A stretch of DNA of 64,000 bases, taken from Artocarpus heterophyllus (Eukaryota > Streptophyta > Magnoliopsida > Rosales > Moraceae). Below are positions 11,118-22,889 of this stretch, piece after piece. Position 1 is the stretch's first letter. Each line of letters opens with the position of its first letter. The notes under the pieces are model-generated. The model was given only the letters and a program-made list of their open reading frames with translations, was not told the origin of the DNA and searched no databases. The translations under genes were made by a program, and so were the position numbers. The stretch lies in the NCBI GenBank assembly GCA_025403435.1, contig CM046350.1:30657346-30721345 (forward strand), given 5' to 3'.

Positions 11118-13274
11118 TGTCACGCCCCATAGTACGAAAGGTGACATGGCGGTTTAATAAGGTTAATTAAGTGAAAATTTTGATTAAACACAAGTTAAAG
11201 AAATTAGTTAATTATAGAGAACGCAATAATTTAAAAGCCTTTTTAAACAAATATTTGTAATCATTTGTTAAATAAGAATAACAAAATAAACAATAGGAAA
11301 TAATAAAATAATAAATAAAGAAAGTATAAGAAATGCGAGTTGGCTCTCACTGGCCCACATTTTGTGCACACACCTAGTACTGACAATAATAAATTACAAC
11401 CACAGTCCAAAAATAAAGAGAGAAAGTTAAAGTAATACATGCCTTGAGTTTACAATTCAAATAACCTACTTGACTCTTCTACTGCTCGTAAGTCCTATTT
11501 GTGGACTCTTCTCCGATCCTAGGCTGAAATCCCCCCTAGAGGGGAAAGATTTAAAACAAATAAAAATATGAGTGCAAGGCTCATTAGGACTATATTTAAA
11601 TACAGACAAACAATTTAATTGTAAAATTTACCTTTCAAGAAATAATTGGAAACAGAGTTAAATAAATAAAACCATTTAAAGAAGTTTTAATAAAACAGTT
11701 CGTCAAGAAAGTACCTTTTTGTCTATCTCTGAGCAAACCATAATATTCACCACCAAAGTGGCCCAGCTGGGTTTTGGGACCTGATCCTAAGGTCGTACGC
11801 TACACGACCCAATCTCTGATGTGGGATCATGCCTAAATAGACTTCTTTATAATTACTAAAAGCTCATTTTTACCAAGTATTTTCATTTACATTCATTATG
11901 ATGTTTATTATGAAAATTACCTCAAACTACTGTTCATGAAAACAGTTAATAAAATCCCTTTTTCAATCAATCATTGAAAACATTTGATAAAAATCCTTTT
12001 AAGGCCAAAATATTTGAAACTAGGTCACCAAGGGAGAAGGGTAGAAGTCCTACCTCAATCCTCGTGCCAGTGTCCCACATCGTAGTCCCAGTCCGCTATA
12101 TGTTAGCTTTGTAGAACCTCGAACACCTTAAATATAAGCTCGGTCTATCAGTATTTAGTTTAAGATATCCTATGTTGCTAAACTATTTCATGGTATCCTA
12201 GTGTGCTATTTGTATTTATAAAATCATATTGTAAAGTTAAAATCTTAATCGGGATTCAAAATAGTAAAAAAGGGTGAAAAATAATAAAATTTCACCATGC
12301 CCGGTCGTCCACCGGTCACCATGGTTCGGCCGACCGAACTGCACAGTTCGGCCTGTCTGAAGAGTAGGTCTGGTCATATGAATCTGACTTGCTAAACCCA
12401 TACATCTGGTATGCCAAACTGAAAAATTCTAGAATTTTTCAGGCACTGGTTTTTTGCCTCCCACGTCCAAATCCTCATTTCAAACTGTTTTTCTCAGTTC
12501 TTAGGCATGAAAAACATCTATAGATGATAGAAAAACATTGTAAAACACTTTTGAACTAAATTAAACAAGATTTGCACATGGATTTTGAAAATTTTCAAAA
12601 ATAGAGAAAAATAGAAAATCTTGATTCAAACTCGTTTTTCTTCAAATTAAACTTAGATTCTAGTTGTTTTAAGTTCCTTTAACTTAGATTCATGGTTTTC
12701 TAATCTTAAGGAAGCTCGAATTTCAAAATGAAAAAAAAATTGAAAAGTTTAGAAAAGTTTGAAATTTAGAAACTAACCTTAGATTTAAACTTTAAATCAC
12801 GCTTTTTATCACCCAAACACGTTCCCAAGCCTCCAATCCACTAAAATCTGAAGTAGAAGCTTGATTTTGATTCAAAAATTTGAGAGGTAATGAGAGAGAA
12901 TGAGAGGTAAAGAGAGAGAGAGAGAGACGAGCGAGAGAGTGTGTGTGATAGAGAGAGCTGAATGAGAGAAAGAGAAGAGGAGGGAGAGATAAATAAAGGG
13001 AAGAGGAGTTCAAATTAGGAAGGAAAAATCATGTCCTGCACATGGTTTTTCCTAAGTGGGACTTGTTGGTCATTTGACAAATTGTTTTGTTTTAAAAATT
13101 CAAAATAACAAATAATAATAATTAAGAGTAATTAAAAATCATTAAAATAATGAAAAACAACATTAATTTAGAAATTTCACAAAATGATCAAATTAAGTTT
13201 AAAACATTCATCATGGCACACTAATCCACCATTTTACATACTAATAACACTTAATTAAATTTTGGGGTGTTACA
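11118..13274 (-). repeat. 3' LTR of G2 (2157 bp)
   Basis: On the plus strand it runs TGTCACGCCCC to GGTGTTACA. It contains the family GA-rich tract (12893-12970) and a decayed motif cluster at 12300-12420 (GTTCGGCCGACCGAAC at 12331-12346, then GTTCGGCCTG). Open frames inside, such as 12792-13013 minus, are low-complexity. Confidence 0.92.
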
Positions 13275-13287
13275 ACTCTTCAGCCCT
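13275..13287 (-). promoter_or_regulatory. Polypurine tract of G2, decayed
   Basis: The minus strand reads AGGGCTGAAGAGT directly before the 3' LTR. In G1 the same site is AGGGGTGGAGAGT. The two differences interrupt the purine run with C and T. Confidence 0.7.
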
Positions 13288-13299
13288 AAAAGAAATTTC

Positions 13300-13760
13300 G
13301 CCCTTGAAATTTACAAATCAATTTAGTAATAAAACAAATGAGGATACAACTCCTGCATGCTCGATTCTAATTCCCAAGTGGCTTCATCAACTCCATGATG
13401 CTGCCACACGACCTTCAATAATGGTATATCACGACGACACAAACTGATCACTTTTTGGTCGATAATCTGGATTGGCACCTCTTCGTATGTCGTGTCTTCT
13501 TAAATCTGCACATCGTGAAATGAAACTATCTTGTTCTGCTCAGGTGGCCACTTCTGAAGCATTGACAAGTGAAGTACATCGTGAATATGAGAAAGTTCAA
13601 GAGGAAGATCGAGCCAATAAGCAACTATCCCAACACATTGCGTAATCTCGAACGGTCCAACATATCTTGGTGCAAGCTTATCGCTTACTCCGAATCGTGT
13701 GACGCCTTTGCTAAGCGATACCTTCAAGAGAACAAAATCTCCTATCTCGAATTCCAAGGG
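13300..13760 (-). pseudogene. G2 integrase C-terminus and chromodomain-like tail
   Basis: The open stretch 13500-13757 encodes [31 protein letters not shown] and ELSHIHDVLHLSML, the GPY/F-type module. Below it, the minus strand continues to a tail like that of G1 (13310-13500; WELESSMQEL-type segment). The plus-strand frames in this region are shadows. Confidence 0.82.
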
Positions 13761-14056
13761 TCGACGTCTTTTATCTGCGTAACTCTTTTGTCGACTCTAA
13801 GCTGCCTTCAATCAGTCTCAAATCACGGCGACCTTCTCATTGCTATCGTGAATCTCATCTGGCCCAAGAATAATCCTATCTTCCAGTGTTACCCAACACA
13901 CCGATGACCGACATGGTCGTCCATACAATGCTTCAAATGGTGCCATACCAATGCTCTATTGATAGCTATTATTGTACGCAAACTCTGTCGATGCAAATAT
14001 TTCTTCCAATTCCCTCTGAAGTATAATGCACAAGCACACAACATGTCCTCGAGAAT

Positions 14057-14697
14057 CTAAATAACTAGCTTAGATTGCCCATTAATCTTAGGATGAAATG
14101 CCATGTTGAAATTCAAATCCATAGCCAAGGCCTCTTGAAAGCTCCTCCAGTACTTGGTGTTAAACCTGGTGTCTCTATCAGATGTGATTGACAAAAGAAC
14201 TCCATGCAATCTTACTATATTTTGCAGGTACAATTCCCCAAGGACCTTTCTTGAACATGTCAACCTGAACGGAATAAAATGCGTCGATTTCGTTAATCTG
14301 TCAACCACGACCCAAACTGCATCATGCCTTTGCTCCGTCCTCGACAATCTGGTAAGAAAATCCATCGTGATGTGCTCCCGTTTCCACCTAGAATAGGAAA
14401 CGGCTGAAGCTGACTTGCTAGCTTTTGATGCTTGTTTTTTACCTGAAGACAAGTCATACACTTAGCCACGTATTCCCAGACATCTTTCTTCATGCCTCTC
14501 CACCAATATTGCCTCTTTAGATCACAGTACATCTTCGTGTTTCTTGGATGAATGGTGAACTGAGACTTATGGGCTTCATCCATCATGGCCTTTGTCACTT
14601 CTGTGATTGCTGGAACTACTAGCTGCTCCCTGAAGTATAACGATCCATCGGCATGTATTCTCCATTCTTCAAATTGCTCTCCATTCTGAATTTCCAT
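14057..14697 (-). pseudogene. G2 integrase core, broken, third catalytic residue changed
   Basis: Frame 14293-14697 holds the zinc-binding half (KSQFTIHPRNTKMYCDLKRQ, CMTCLQVK). Frame 14057-14461 holds the core with ITMDFLTRL, VVVDRLTKSTHFIPF and ITSDRDTRFN, so the first two catalytic aspartates remain. Where family members read GQSE at the third catalytic position, this copy reads GQSK followed by a stop (LVI*), replacing the glutamate with lysine. One frameshift links the two frames. Strand transfer would be abolished. Confidence 0.85.
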
Positions 14698-14819
14698 CCA
14701 GATTCCCCATAGATGTTGGTCCTGCCACTGACTCTATTTCACATCTAAACAAGAACTGGGGTCTTCTCCATATAGTACACCGAAACTCAATGACAATCTT
14801 CGTAGTACTGCAGCCCGTA

Positions 14820-15290
14820 TTCACTTACCGTTGCGTCCCTTTTTCAATCCTCAAGTGCTAAATAAGCGAGAATCCCTGAAGATTTCCTGCTAAGTGCATC
14901 AACGACCACATTAGCTTTCTCGGGATGGTACTACAGTGCAAAATCATAATCCTCCATGTATTCCATCCACCTTCGTTGCCTCAAGTTTAGATTTCTCTGG
15001 GTGAACAGATACTAAAAACTCTTATGGTAGGGGAAAACCTGAAACGTCACTCCATACAGATAACACCTCTAGATCTTCAGCACATGAATCACTACCGTGA
15101 GCTCCAAGTCATAAGTAGGATAGTTTCGCTCATGAGGTCGTAACTGTCTTGACCCATACGCCACTACACGTCCATGTTGCATCAGCATGCATCCTAGTTC
15201 ATGTCTTGAGGCATATGTGTAAACTTTATATAGCTCATCACTATTGGGGATAACCAATACTAGGGCTGAGGTCAATCAATTCTTCAATTC
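14820..15290 (-). pseudogene. G2 RNase H, broken
   Basis: The frame 15069-15275 reads [40 protein letters not shown] and [20 protein letters not shown]. The first catalytic aspartate of YADAS is changed (YTYAS). The end motif around HPEKANVVVDALSRK is readable at about 14880-14935 in another frame. Confidence 0.82.
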
Positions 15291-16024
15291 TTGAAAAGCA
15301 AGCTCACATTCTTCATCCCATTCAAACTTGACATTCTTCATGATCAATCTTGTCAATGGTGCTGCTATCTTCAAGAAATCCTTCACAAATTTCCTGTAGT
15401 ATCCTGCGAATCCCAAGAAACTACAGATTTCTCCCATATTCCTCAGTCATTCACACTCCATTATAGCTTCCACCTTAGAAGGATCCATCGAGATACCATG
15501 CTCGGAGATGACATGCCCTAGAAACTTGACTCTATCAACCAAAACTCACACTTGTTTTCCTTGGCATATAACTGGTGTTTCTGCAGAGTCTAAAACACGA
15601 TTCTGAGATGCTGCTCATGCTCCTCCCAAGTCTTAGAATAAACCAAGATATCGTCGATGAACATGATCATGAACTGATCCAAATAAGGCATGAATATCTT
15701 GTTCATTAGGTCCATAAAAGCTGCCGAAGCATTGGTCAATCCAAATGGCATCACTACAAACTCAAAGTGTCCATACCGGGTCTTGAAAGCTGTTTTGGGG
15801 ATGCCTTCTTCTTTAATCCTGAGCTAGTGGTATCCTGGCTACAAATCTATCTTTGAGAAGTACCGTGAACCTCCCAACTGATCAAACAGTTCATCGATCT
15901 TGGGCAAAGGATACTTGTTCTTCACAGTGACTCGATTTAGCTGTCGATAGTCTATGCATAGCCTGAGGGTTCCATCATGCTTCTTAACAAATAAAATCGA
16001 TGCTCCCCACGTTGATGTACTATT
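15290..16024 (-). pseudogene. G2 reverse transcriptase, broken
   Basis: The minus-strand translation follows the TAG at 16027-16025 and gives [54 protein letters not shown] and the catalytic [18 protein letters not shown] (about 15630-15680). Stops lie after FSKIDL, after GYH and in the connection, with shifts near 15540 and 15450. G1 has the same gene with other lesions. Confidence 0.88.
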
Positions 16025-16662
16025 CTAGATATATCCCTTGTCAGTAAGCTCTTGAAGTTGCTTTCTTAACTCTTTCATCTCTGCTGGAGCCATCCGATAA
16101 GGTGCTATAGAAATTGGTGCTATTCTTGGAAGCAACTCAATACCAAATTCGATCTCCCGATGTGGTGGTAATCCTGGTAACTCGTCGGGGAAAACATCTT
16201 CAAATTCATCCACCACTGGAATTGCTGCATTTTTCCTTGACGCACTAGACCCCCTTTCTAGGTTCATAAGTAGGGCGTAGCAAGCCATATTCTTCTGCCC
16301 TTTAATACATGTCTTCATAAGACACTCACTCATCATTCGATCATTACCACCCTCGTAAGTGATCATCGTCCCCCTGTTGGACACTAGGGTCACTCTCCCA
16401 AGTTGATAGTCTACAACCGCATTGTACTTGGACAACCAATGCATCCTTAGGATTACATCATATGAACTCATGAGGATTACAATCAAATTACTTTTCAAAA
16501 TCTCATCCCCAATCTTTATTTTACAGGATTTACATATACAGTTCACACATGCCTGCCCCAAGGGTGAAGCTATAACTAAGGGTTCATCAAACTCTTCTAT
16601 CTCTAATCCCAAGGCATGTACAAAAGAACTTGAAATGAGAGAATGAGTGGCACCAGTGTCAA
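16025..16662 (-). pseudogene. G2 protease and linker to RT
   Basis: The minus strand encodes the aspartic-protease active site DTGATHS (16660-16640). The longest frame here, 16025-16612 (195 residues), holds the rest of the protease (VILRMHWLSKYNAVVDY) and the linker AAIPVVDEFEDVFPDELPGL to LTDKGYI. It ends in a TAG at the same codon as in G1. The protease would cut the gag-pol polyprotein. Confidence 0.88.
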
Positions 16663-17029
16663 ATAAAACGTGGGCTAAGATTGAGAAACCAAAATCGTAC
16701 AGTCGACAGCTGCGTTATTGGTTTAGGCATTCGAACTCCCTATCATCATGGTATGAACCTGCACTGGGGCTTTCCCTTTTCCTCTACTAACACTGCTAGA
16801 TCCTAGATTAGTTGACCGATATTGCTGCGATGGAGGTGACTACACACTAGCTATACTCGGTGCTCGGTACTAAGGGGCATTGTGCTGAAATTTTTACACT
16901 GAATATCACGGTTGCTGGGGAGAAAACTGATGAAATTGAAGTTGTGGGAATTGCTAAGACGAAGGTAGGGTTTGAGGCTGAGGCTGAGGCTGACAACTGG
17001 CTTCTTCTCTGACCTGAAGTCCTAGACGA

Positions 17030-17890
17030 GCACTCCTGATTGGGCAGTTTCTCTTGATATGTCCTGGCTGTTGACAATAATGGCAATAGAAGCTATAGGG
17101 ATTGCTACGCCCGCTACTGGATGAACTGCTGCTACTACTATTTACGCTACCCTGTTTGTTCTTTCCCGGTGTTGGTCGACTACTGGTGCTCCTCCTGCCA
17201 CTCCTCTATGGTCCTCCTAACGTCTTGGCTCAATTCTCACAGTACTATGCATAGTCACTTTCCACAGATATTGCTAATGTCACAAGCTCACAAAAACTCC
17301 TAAGCCGCCAGGCAACCACTTGCCATCGAATAGAAGTCTTAAGTCTTTCTTAAAACTTAATACACTTATCACGTTTCGATGCCACTGTAGGTGGAGCAAA
17401 CCTGGCTAGCTCGTTAAACTTTGCCTCATATTCCTCAAATGTCACCCTGTTGTAATCTGTAGAATTCAACCACCTTCTGGTCTCTATATCCTTGTAGAAA
17501 ATATCGATCATAGAACAACTCCTCGAACCTGTCCCAACTGATGTTACCATTGTTTTCCAAGCGTTTAACCTGCTTCCACTAGGTATTGGCACCACCTTGA
17601 AATTTATATGCAGCAAACTCCACACGATACTCAGCTGGTACACCAAGAGTATCCAAGTGTTTCACGATCGAGTCTAGCCACTACTCAGCCACTTGTGGGT
17701 CCCCATTGTTGTCGAAGGTCAGAACAAACGCACGTTGGAATTCCTTAAAGTACGTATGCCGGTGACTAGCATCAGAATCCTCTAGTCTTACCCTTGCTGC
17801 CGTCTACCAGTATGCAGCAAACATGGCTCTCATCATGCCCATATCATTTCCAAACTCGACGTCAACTGTCAAACGATGTCTAGGTGCCAT
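17030..17890 (-). pseudogene. G2 gag, broken
   Basis: The start is the ATG at 17890 (MAPRHRLTVDVEFGNDMG), about 90 bases after the PBS, followed by a stop after AAYW. A later frame (17350-17646) carries the gag core with DYNRVTFEEYEAKFNELARF and RDKCIKF. The nucleic-acid-binding zinc knuckle CHYCQQPGHIKRNC sits at about 17045-17085. The fragments lie in at least three frames. Confidence 0.85.
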
Positions 17891-17980
17891 TCTTTCACCT
17901 TTGAAAACAAAATTTGGACTGTTAGCGGTATTTTATTGTCATACCTATGTGTTCACAATTCTTAAGGTTCATAACCTTGA

Positions 17981-17992
17981 GCTCTGATACCA
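17981..17992 (-). promoter_or_regulatory. Primer-binding site of G2 (tRNA-iMet)
   Basis: The minus strand reads TGGTATCAGAGC three bases after the 5' LTR, identical over 12 bases to the complement of the plant initiator tRNA-Met 3' end. Confidence 0.9.
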
Positions 17993-17995
17993 TTT

Positions 17996-20149
17996 TGTCA
18001 CGCCCCACAATACGGAAGGTGACGTTGTAGTTTAATTAGGTTAATTAAGTGAAAATTCTGATTAAACACAAGTTAAAGAAATTAGTTAATTATAGAGACT
18101 GCAATAATTTAAAACCCTTTTGAAACAAATATTTGTAATCATTTGTTAAATAAGAATAACAAAATAAACAATAGGAAATAATAAAATAATAAATAAAGAA
18201 AGTATAAGAAATGCGAGTTTGGTCCCACTGGCCCACATCTTATGCACACACCTAGTACTAACAATAATAAATTACAACCACAGTCCAAAAATAAATAGAA
18301 AAAGTTAAAGTAATACATGCCTTGATTTTACAATTCAAATAACCTACTTGACTCTTCTACTACTCGTAAGTCCTGTCTGTGGACTCTTCTAAATTCCTAA
18401 GCTAAAATCCGCCTAGAGGGGAAAGATTTAAAACAAATAAAAATATGAGCGAAAGATTCAATAGGACTATATTTAAATACAGACAAACAATTTAAATGTA
18501 AAATTTACCTTCCAAGAAATAATTGGAAATAGAGTTAAATAAATAAAACCATTTAAACAAGTTTTAATAAAACAGTTCATCCAAAAAGTACCTTTTTGTC
18601 TATCTCTAGGAAAACCATAATATTCACCATCGAAGTGGCCCAGCTGGGTTTTAGGACCTGCCTCCAAGGTCGTACGCTATACGACCCGATCTCTGATGTG
18701 GCATCATGCCCATATAGACTTCTTTATAATTACTAAAAACTCATTTTTACCAAGTATTTTCATTTACATTCATTACTTTATTATGAAAATTACCTTAAAC
18801 TATTGTTCATGAAAATAGTTAATAAAATCCCTTTTTCAATCAATCATTGAAAACATTTGATAAAAATCCTTTTAAGGCCAAAATCATTTAAAACTAGGTT
18901 ACCAAGGGAAATGATAGAAGTCCTACCTCAATTCTCATGCCCGTATTCCACACCGTAGTCCCAGTCTACTATACATTAGCTCCGCGGAACCTCGAACACC
19001 TTAAATATAATCTAGGTCTATCAATATCTAGTTTAAGATATCCTATGTTGTTAAACTATTTCATGGTGTCCTAGTGTGCCATTTGTATTTATAAAATCAA
19101 ATTGTAACGTTAAAATCTCAATCAGGATTCAAAATAGTAAAAATGGGTGAAAATAACAAAATTTCACCATGCCTGGTCGGCCTGCTGGTCACCCTGGTTC
19201 GGCCGACCGAACTGTGCAGTTCAGCCTGTTGGAAGACCAGGTCTAGTCAACCAAACTTTTCTAGGTTCGGCTTGCTGGACGTATGAATCCGATTTGCCGA
19301 ACACGAAGTTCGGCCTACAGAATTGGAAAATTCTAGAATTTTTCAAGCATAGGTTTTTGGCCTCCTAAGCCTAAATCCTCATTTCAACCTATTTTTCTCA
19401 GTTCTCAGGCATGGAAAACATCTATATATGGTAGAAAAACATTATAAAACACTTTCGAACTAAATTAAACAAGATTTGCACAAGGATTTTGAAAATTTTC
19501 AAAAATAGAGAAAAATATAAAATCTTGATTCAAATCCATTTTTCTTTAAACTAAACTTAGATTCTAGTCATTTTAAGTTCCTTTAGCTTAGATTCATGGT
19601 TTTCTAAACTTAAGGAAGCTCGGATTTCAAAATGTAAAAAAAGTTGAAAAATTTAGAAAAGTTTGAAATTTAGAAACTAACCTTAGATTTGAACTTTAAA
19701 TCACATTTTTTATCACCCAAACAAATTCCCAAGCTCCCAATCCACTGAAATCCGAAGTGGAAGCTTGATTTTGATTCAAAAATTTGAGAGGTAATGAGAG
19801 AGAATGAGAGGCAGAGAGAGAGAGAGACGAGCGAGAGAGAGAGCTGAATGAGAGAAAGAGAAGAGAGGAGGGAGAGATAAATAGAGGGAAGGGGACAGCA
19901 AACTGGGAAGGAGAAACCATGTCCCGCACATGCTTTTTCTTAAGTGGGACTTTTTGGTCATTTGACAAATTGTTTTGTTTTAAAAATTCAAAATACAAAT
20001 AATAATAATTAAGAGTAATTAAAATCATTAAAATAATGAAAAAGCATTAATTTAAAAATTTCACATAGTGATCAAACTAAGTTTAAAACATTCATCATGG
20101 CACACTAATCCACCATTTTACACACTTAATTAAATTTTGGGGCGTAACA
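17996..20149 (-). repeat. 5' LTR of G2 (2154 bp)
   Basis: On the plus strand it runs TGTCACGCCCC to GGGCGTAACA, followed by TSD CATAT (20150-20154). It keeps more copies of the TCGGCAGGCCGA-like motif (19165-19325, including GTTCGGCCGACCGAAC at 19198-19213 and GCCGAACACGAAGTTCGGCC near 19288) than the other LTR, where several have decayed. Confidence 0.92.
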
Positions 20150-20154
20150 CATAT

Positions 20155-21298
20155 TTGTGTCAAACATCATGGGATGATGTGTATGTCAATGGGAAGCCTC
20201 ATGGAGGACATTTCGGTTAAGAACTGGGATCTGTTAAAACTCAGAGAAGTCCTTCAAGAGGAGAGGACAAGGTTGCTACTAATATGGGATTGTCAAGTAA
20301 GTTTCCTGATCAAGTCGTCATTATGGGGTGAGGTGTAGTGAAAGGGAAGCAAGACTTAGAATACTAAACGTGGGGCATCATGCTTAGAGCCTTGGTTTAA
20401 GGTAGCATATTTTAAGTTATGGTTTCCCAAGAGTGCAACATTTCGACAAGATAACAGTTAAGAAAACAGCTTTTAGGTTGAAAATTGAGATTACCGCCAA
20501 GAGTGCAACATGTGGATTGGAAAGCCACTATGGTTTAGATGATGGAGAGATCATTGCCACACTTAAGAGCTAGAAAGAGTATATTCATATGGCTATGGCC
20601 AAGCCATATATATTTGCCATAAGAGATGGCATTGCCAAAAGGGTGAGTTGCGAGAATTAGGTAACAGGGCCACCTGTGCAATAAGACATTGCACTTAGGT
20701 GCTACATTTGAGGAATGCAGTTCGCTATTTGCCACGCCTATAAGGGGCGCACCAATTACATATGATTGAGCATGCTAGCAACGGTGGGTTGTAGCCACAC
20801 CTACCACTAAAAGCGTGGTTAAGCCACAACGGTTGGTGAAAATGAAAGAGCCCATGTTTGGAGAAGACATCTACAACGACTTGGTCGTGAAAGGGGTTTC
20901 TCTAAGTTGGCAGTTGGCTAGTTGTAAGTAGTATATAGGCAGCATCGGAGGATGGAACTGCATTGCAGGCAACATCGAATGTAAGTGCTTCAAGACCAAG
21001 GCTACGTTGGTCTGGAGGGACAATGGTTAAGCTTGATGGAGTCAAGTTGATGCAAGGGGCATAACACTTTAAAGGTTGAATTTGGATATCAGCATGTGAT
21101 GGGATATTAGGCCCAGTCCAAGAGGGGCGACTAGAGGTCATCACCATGAATATGATTCTTCGAAAGTAGTGGGTTAGTGCATGCAGTTACTCAGAGTTGC
21201 GAGAGGGGCAAGGTTGATTTGATATTAAGCAAAGAAGCTATGGTCCTGTAGAAGAGGGCATCAACGTAATGGAGTGGGCGAGGATCCCATGAATTTCA
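20155..21298 (+). other. LARD-like internal region, right part, non-coding
   Basis: No transposon protein motif is visible. The words GCCAAGAGTGCAACAT/CCAAGAGTGCAACAT recur at about 20427 and 20495. The minus-strand frames 20535-20735 and 20902-21147 have no known domain. Just before the LTR a purine-rich run, ATGGAGTGGGCGAGGA (21269-21284), may be the decayed polypurine tract. Confidence 0.55.
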
Positions 21299-21795
21299 TG
21301 TCTCCTCCAACTAGGAGACAGAAAATCCATAAGTCTCTTTAGGAGGGTCCTTCAACCTAACCTGGGATGGCTCATGAGACGGCCCTCGAGGTTATGCTGC
21401 CTTGCTTATAGGATGCCTAGGGCATGGACATGGGGTCACGATGAGGGGATTCGTTGGGTGTATGGCTCTCCACCCCCAATACATGATGTGCTGAGTGAGC
21501 CACTCGTGTCCATGACTTCCTATGGAGCACATGCATATGGGCGACCACAAGGGTGCCATACATCTCCATAAGTCAAGATGTCTTGTGGATAGTATCGGGG
21601 GGGCTGATATTGTGCAGGCTTAATAGGTAGGAGGCTGGCATATGTGCTTCTGATCCTTGTACGGTTTCCTTGACATGGGGCACATGGCCAGTCAAGCTAG
21701 GGTGCCATGGTGCAATGCAGGCACCTAAGAGGCCCAACGTGGGTTGATTAAGGGTTAGCCACACTCATAGGACTCGATGGTCAACGAGACTCGAA
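21299..21795 (+). repeat. Right LTR of the LARD-like element, 3' half missing
   Basis: Starts TGTCTCC and aligns with 8628 to about 9130; homology stops abruptly near 21795 at GGGATCACAC. The remaining ~520 bases of the left LTR have no counterpart, so the element was truncated after insertion. Confidence 0.72.
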
Positions 21796-22725
21796 GGGGA
21801 TCACACACAATATATTTATTGTGTATATTTATATTTTGTCTTTATTTTTTTATTATTTGTTTTTTGCTAATATTTGTTGTTTTGTAGGTATATGTTACTG
21901 CTTACATAGGAATTCTGCATGCATTCTAGGTAAGTACTATTCACGTTGGTTATTATTCACCGTTCATTAAAAAAATATAAAATATATAAAATATTTCTTT
22001 TTAATTATAATTTTGTTCTTTGTTAGTTTTATGTTTAGATTTAGGGTTTTTCATAATGTTTAATAAAAATTGTGGTTTTGAAGAAGAACATGATTTAAGG
22101 AAGTTTTGTTTGTGGATTGGTTGCTGGTTTAGAAATTTTCCTATTACTAGTTACTTTTGGAGATTTTTTCAACACCAGTCACTCTAGGAATGTTATTTTG
22201 TATGGGAGGTTGGTTTTTTAGGAGCTTTCAGCCCATCAATATTTCATGGAAACATTCTTAAAGGATATAATTTCCAAAAGCTACAAAATAAATAAGGCAG
22301 ATGCAAGTTTTATAAGGTTTTAAATCAATTATTTTGCGTTTTTATTTGTACTAAATCCTCTAAATTAAGTATTTTTGCATGTCTTTAGTATTTTAGTGTT
22401 ATCTATAAAATATGTTTAATAATGTATTTTAAAATGTGTCATTAGTTTTAATCTAGTTTTGTACTTATGTATGTCATAATATTTACTTATTTTTAGTAAT
22501 TTTTATGTTGTAAATTAATTAAGTTTTCTAGGCTTATTTGCAAGGAATTCAAGAACTAGCGGTGAAAATAAGAAGCAACATGAAAGGAAACTTCAAAACT
22601 AGGGTCAAAAGCATTAATTTCAAAAGATTTGAAGTCGGTCGCCAGACAACAAGGGTCCACTTCACATGGGCTGCTCAGACATGGTTTCCGCAGCGTGTGG
22701 GTGCGCGCACGTTTGGCATGTGTTT
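21796..22725. other. AT-rich non-coding stretch, possible Athila leader
   Basis: No open frame of note. The T-rich text at the start (21796-21900) resembles untranslated leader downstream of Athila-type primer sites. It may be the continuation of the element whose PBS is at 8598. From about 22320 the text looks like the start of another AT-rich LTR. Boundaries cannot be set by eye. Confidence 0.3.
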
Positions 22726-22726
22726 A

Positions 22727-22889
22727 GGGGGTGTTTGGCAGTGGTAAGAACCACTCAGTTTCCACCACAATCTCAGTTATAAACAGTGGAAAGCTCTCAC
22801 ATACTACAGTAACAATAAAAAAATATGCTACAGTATAAAATTCTCATATGCTACAATAAAAGTGGTTCCTACCACTTTTCCAAACACCC
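22727..22889. mobile_element. MITE with ~30 bp terminal inverted repeats
   Basis: The left end GGGGGTGTTTGGCAGTGGT continues to AACCACT. The right end is its imperfect reverse complement, AGTGGTTCC...CCAAACACCC (22861-22889), giving about 25 of 30 pairs. The total is about 160 bp with an AT-rich core. GGGTGTTTGG ends suit Tourist (PIF/Harbinger)-like MITEs. Flanks are TTA on the left and TAT on the right, so the TSD is imperfect and the superfamily tentative. Confidence 0.65.

Larger units (their letters stand above)
11118..20149 (-). mobile_element. Complete Ty3/gypsy element G2 (9032 bp, Tekay/Del-like)
   Basis: Two LTRs (11118-13274 and 17996-20149), PBS, gag, protease, RT, RNase H, integrase, GPY/F-like tail and polypurine tract are all present on the minus strand, flanked by a perfect TSD (CATAT). 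It belongs to the same family as G1. It inserted into the LARD-like element, so it is younger than that element. By eye the two LTRs differ at about 13 of the first 145 bases, mostly transitions, so the insertion is not recent. Frameshifts and stops make it non-autonomous today. Confidence 0.93.
8628..21795 (+). mobile_element. LARD-like non-coding LTR retrotransposon, interrupted by G2
   Basis: A left LTR (8628-9646) is followed by an initiator-Met-type PBS (9649-9660). Over 2.6 kb of internal sequence (9661-11117 plus 20155-21298) has no recognisable gag or pol. A right LTR copy (21299-21795) lacks its 3' half. Removing G2 leaves about 4.1 kb. An LTR element with PBS but no coding capacity fits the LARD class, mobilised in trans by other elements. 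No TSD can be shown because the right end is truncated. Confidence 0.7.
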
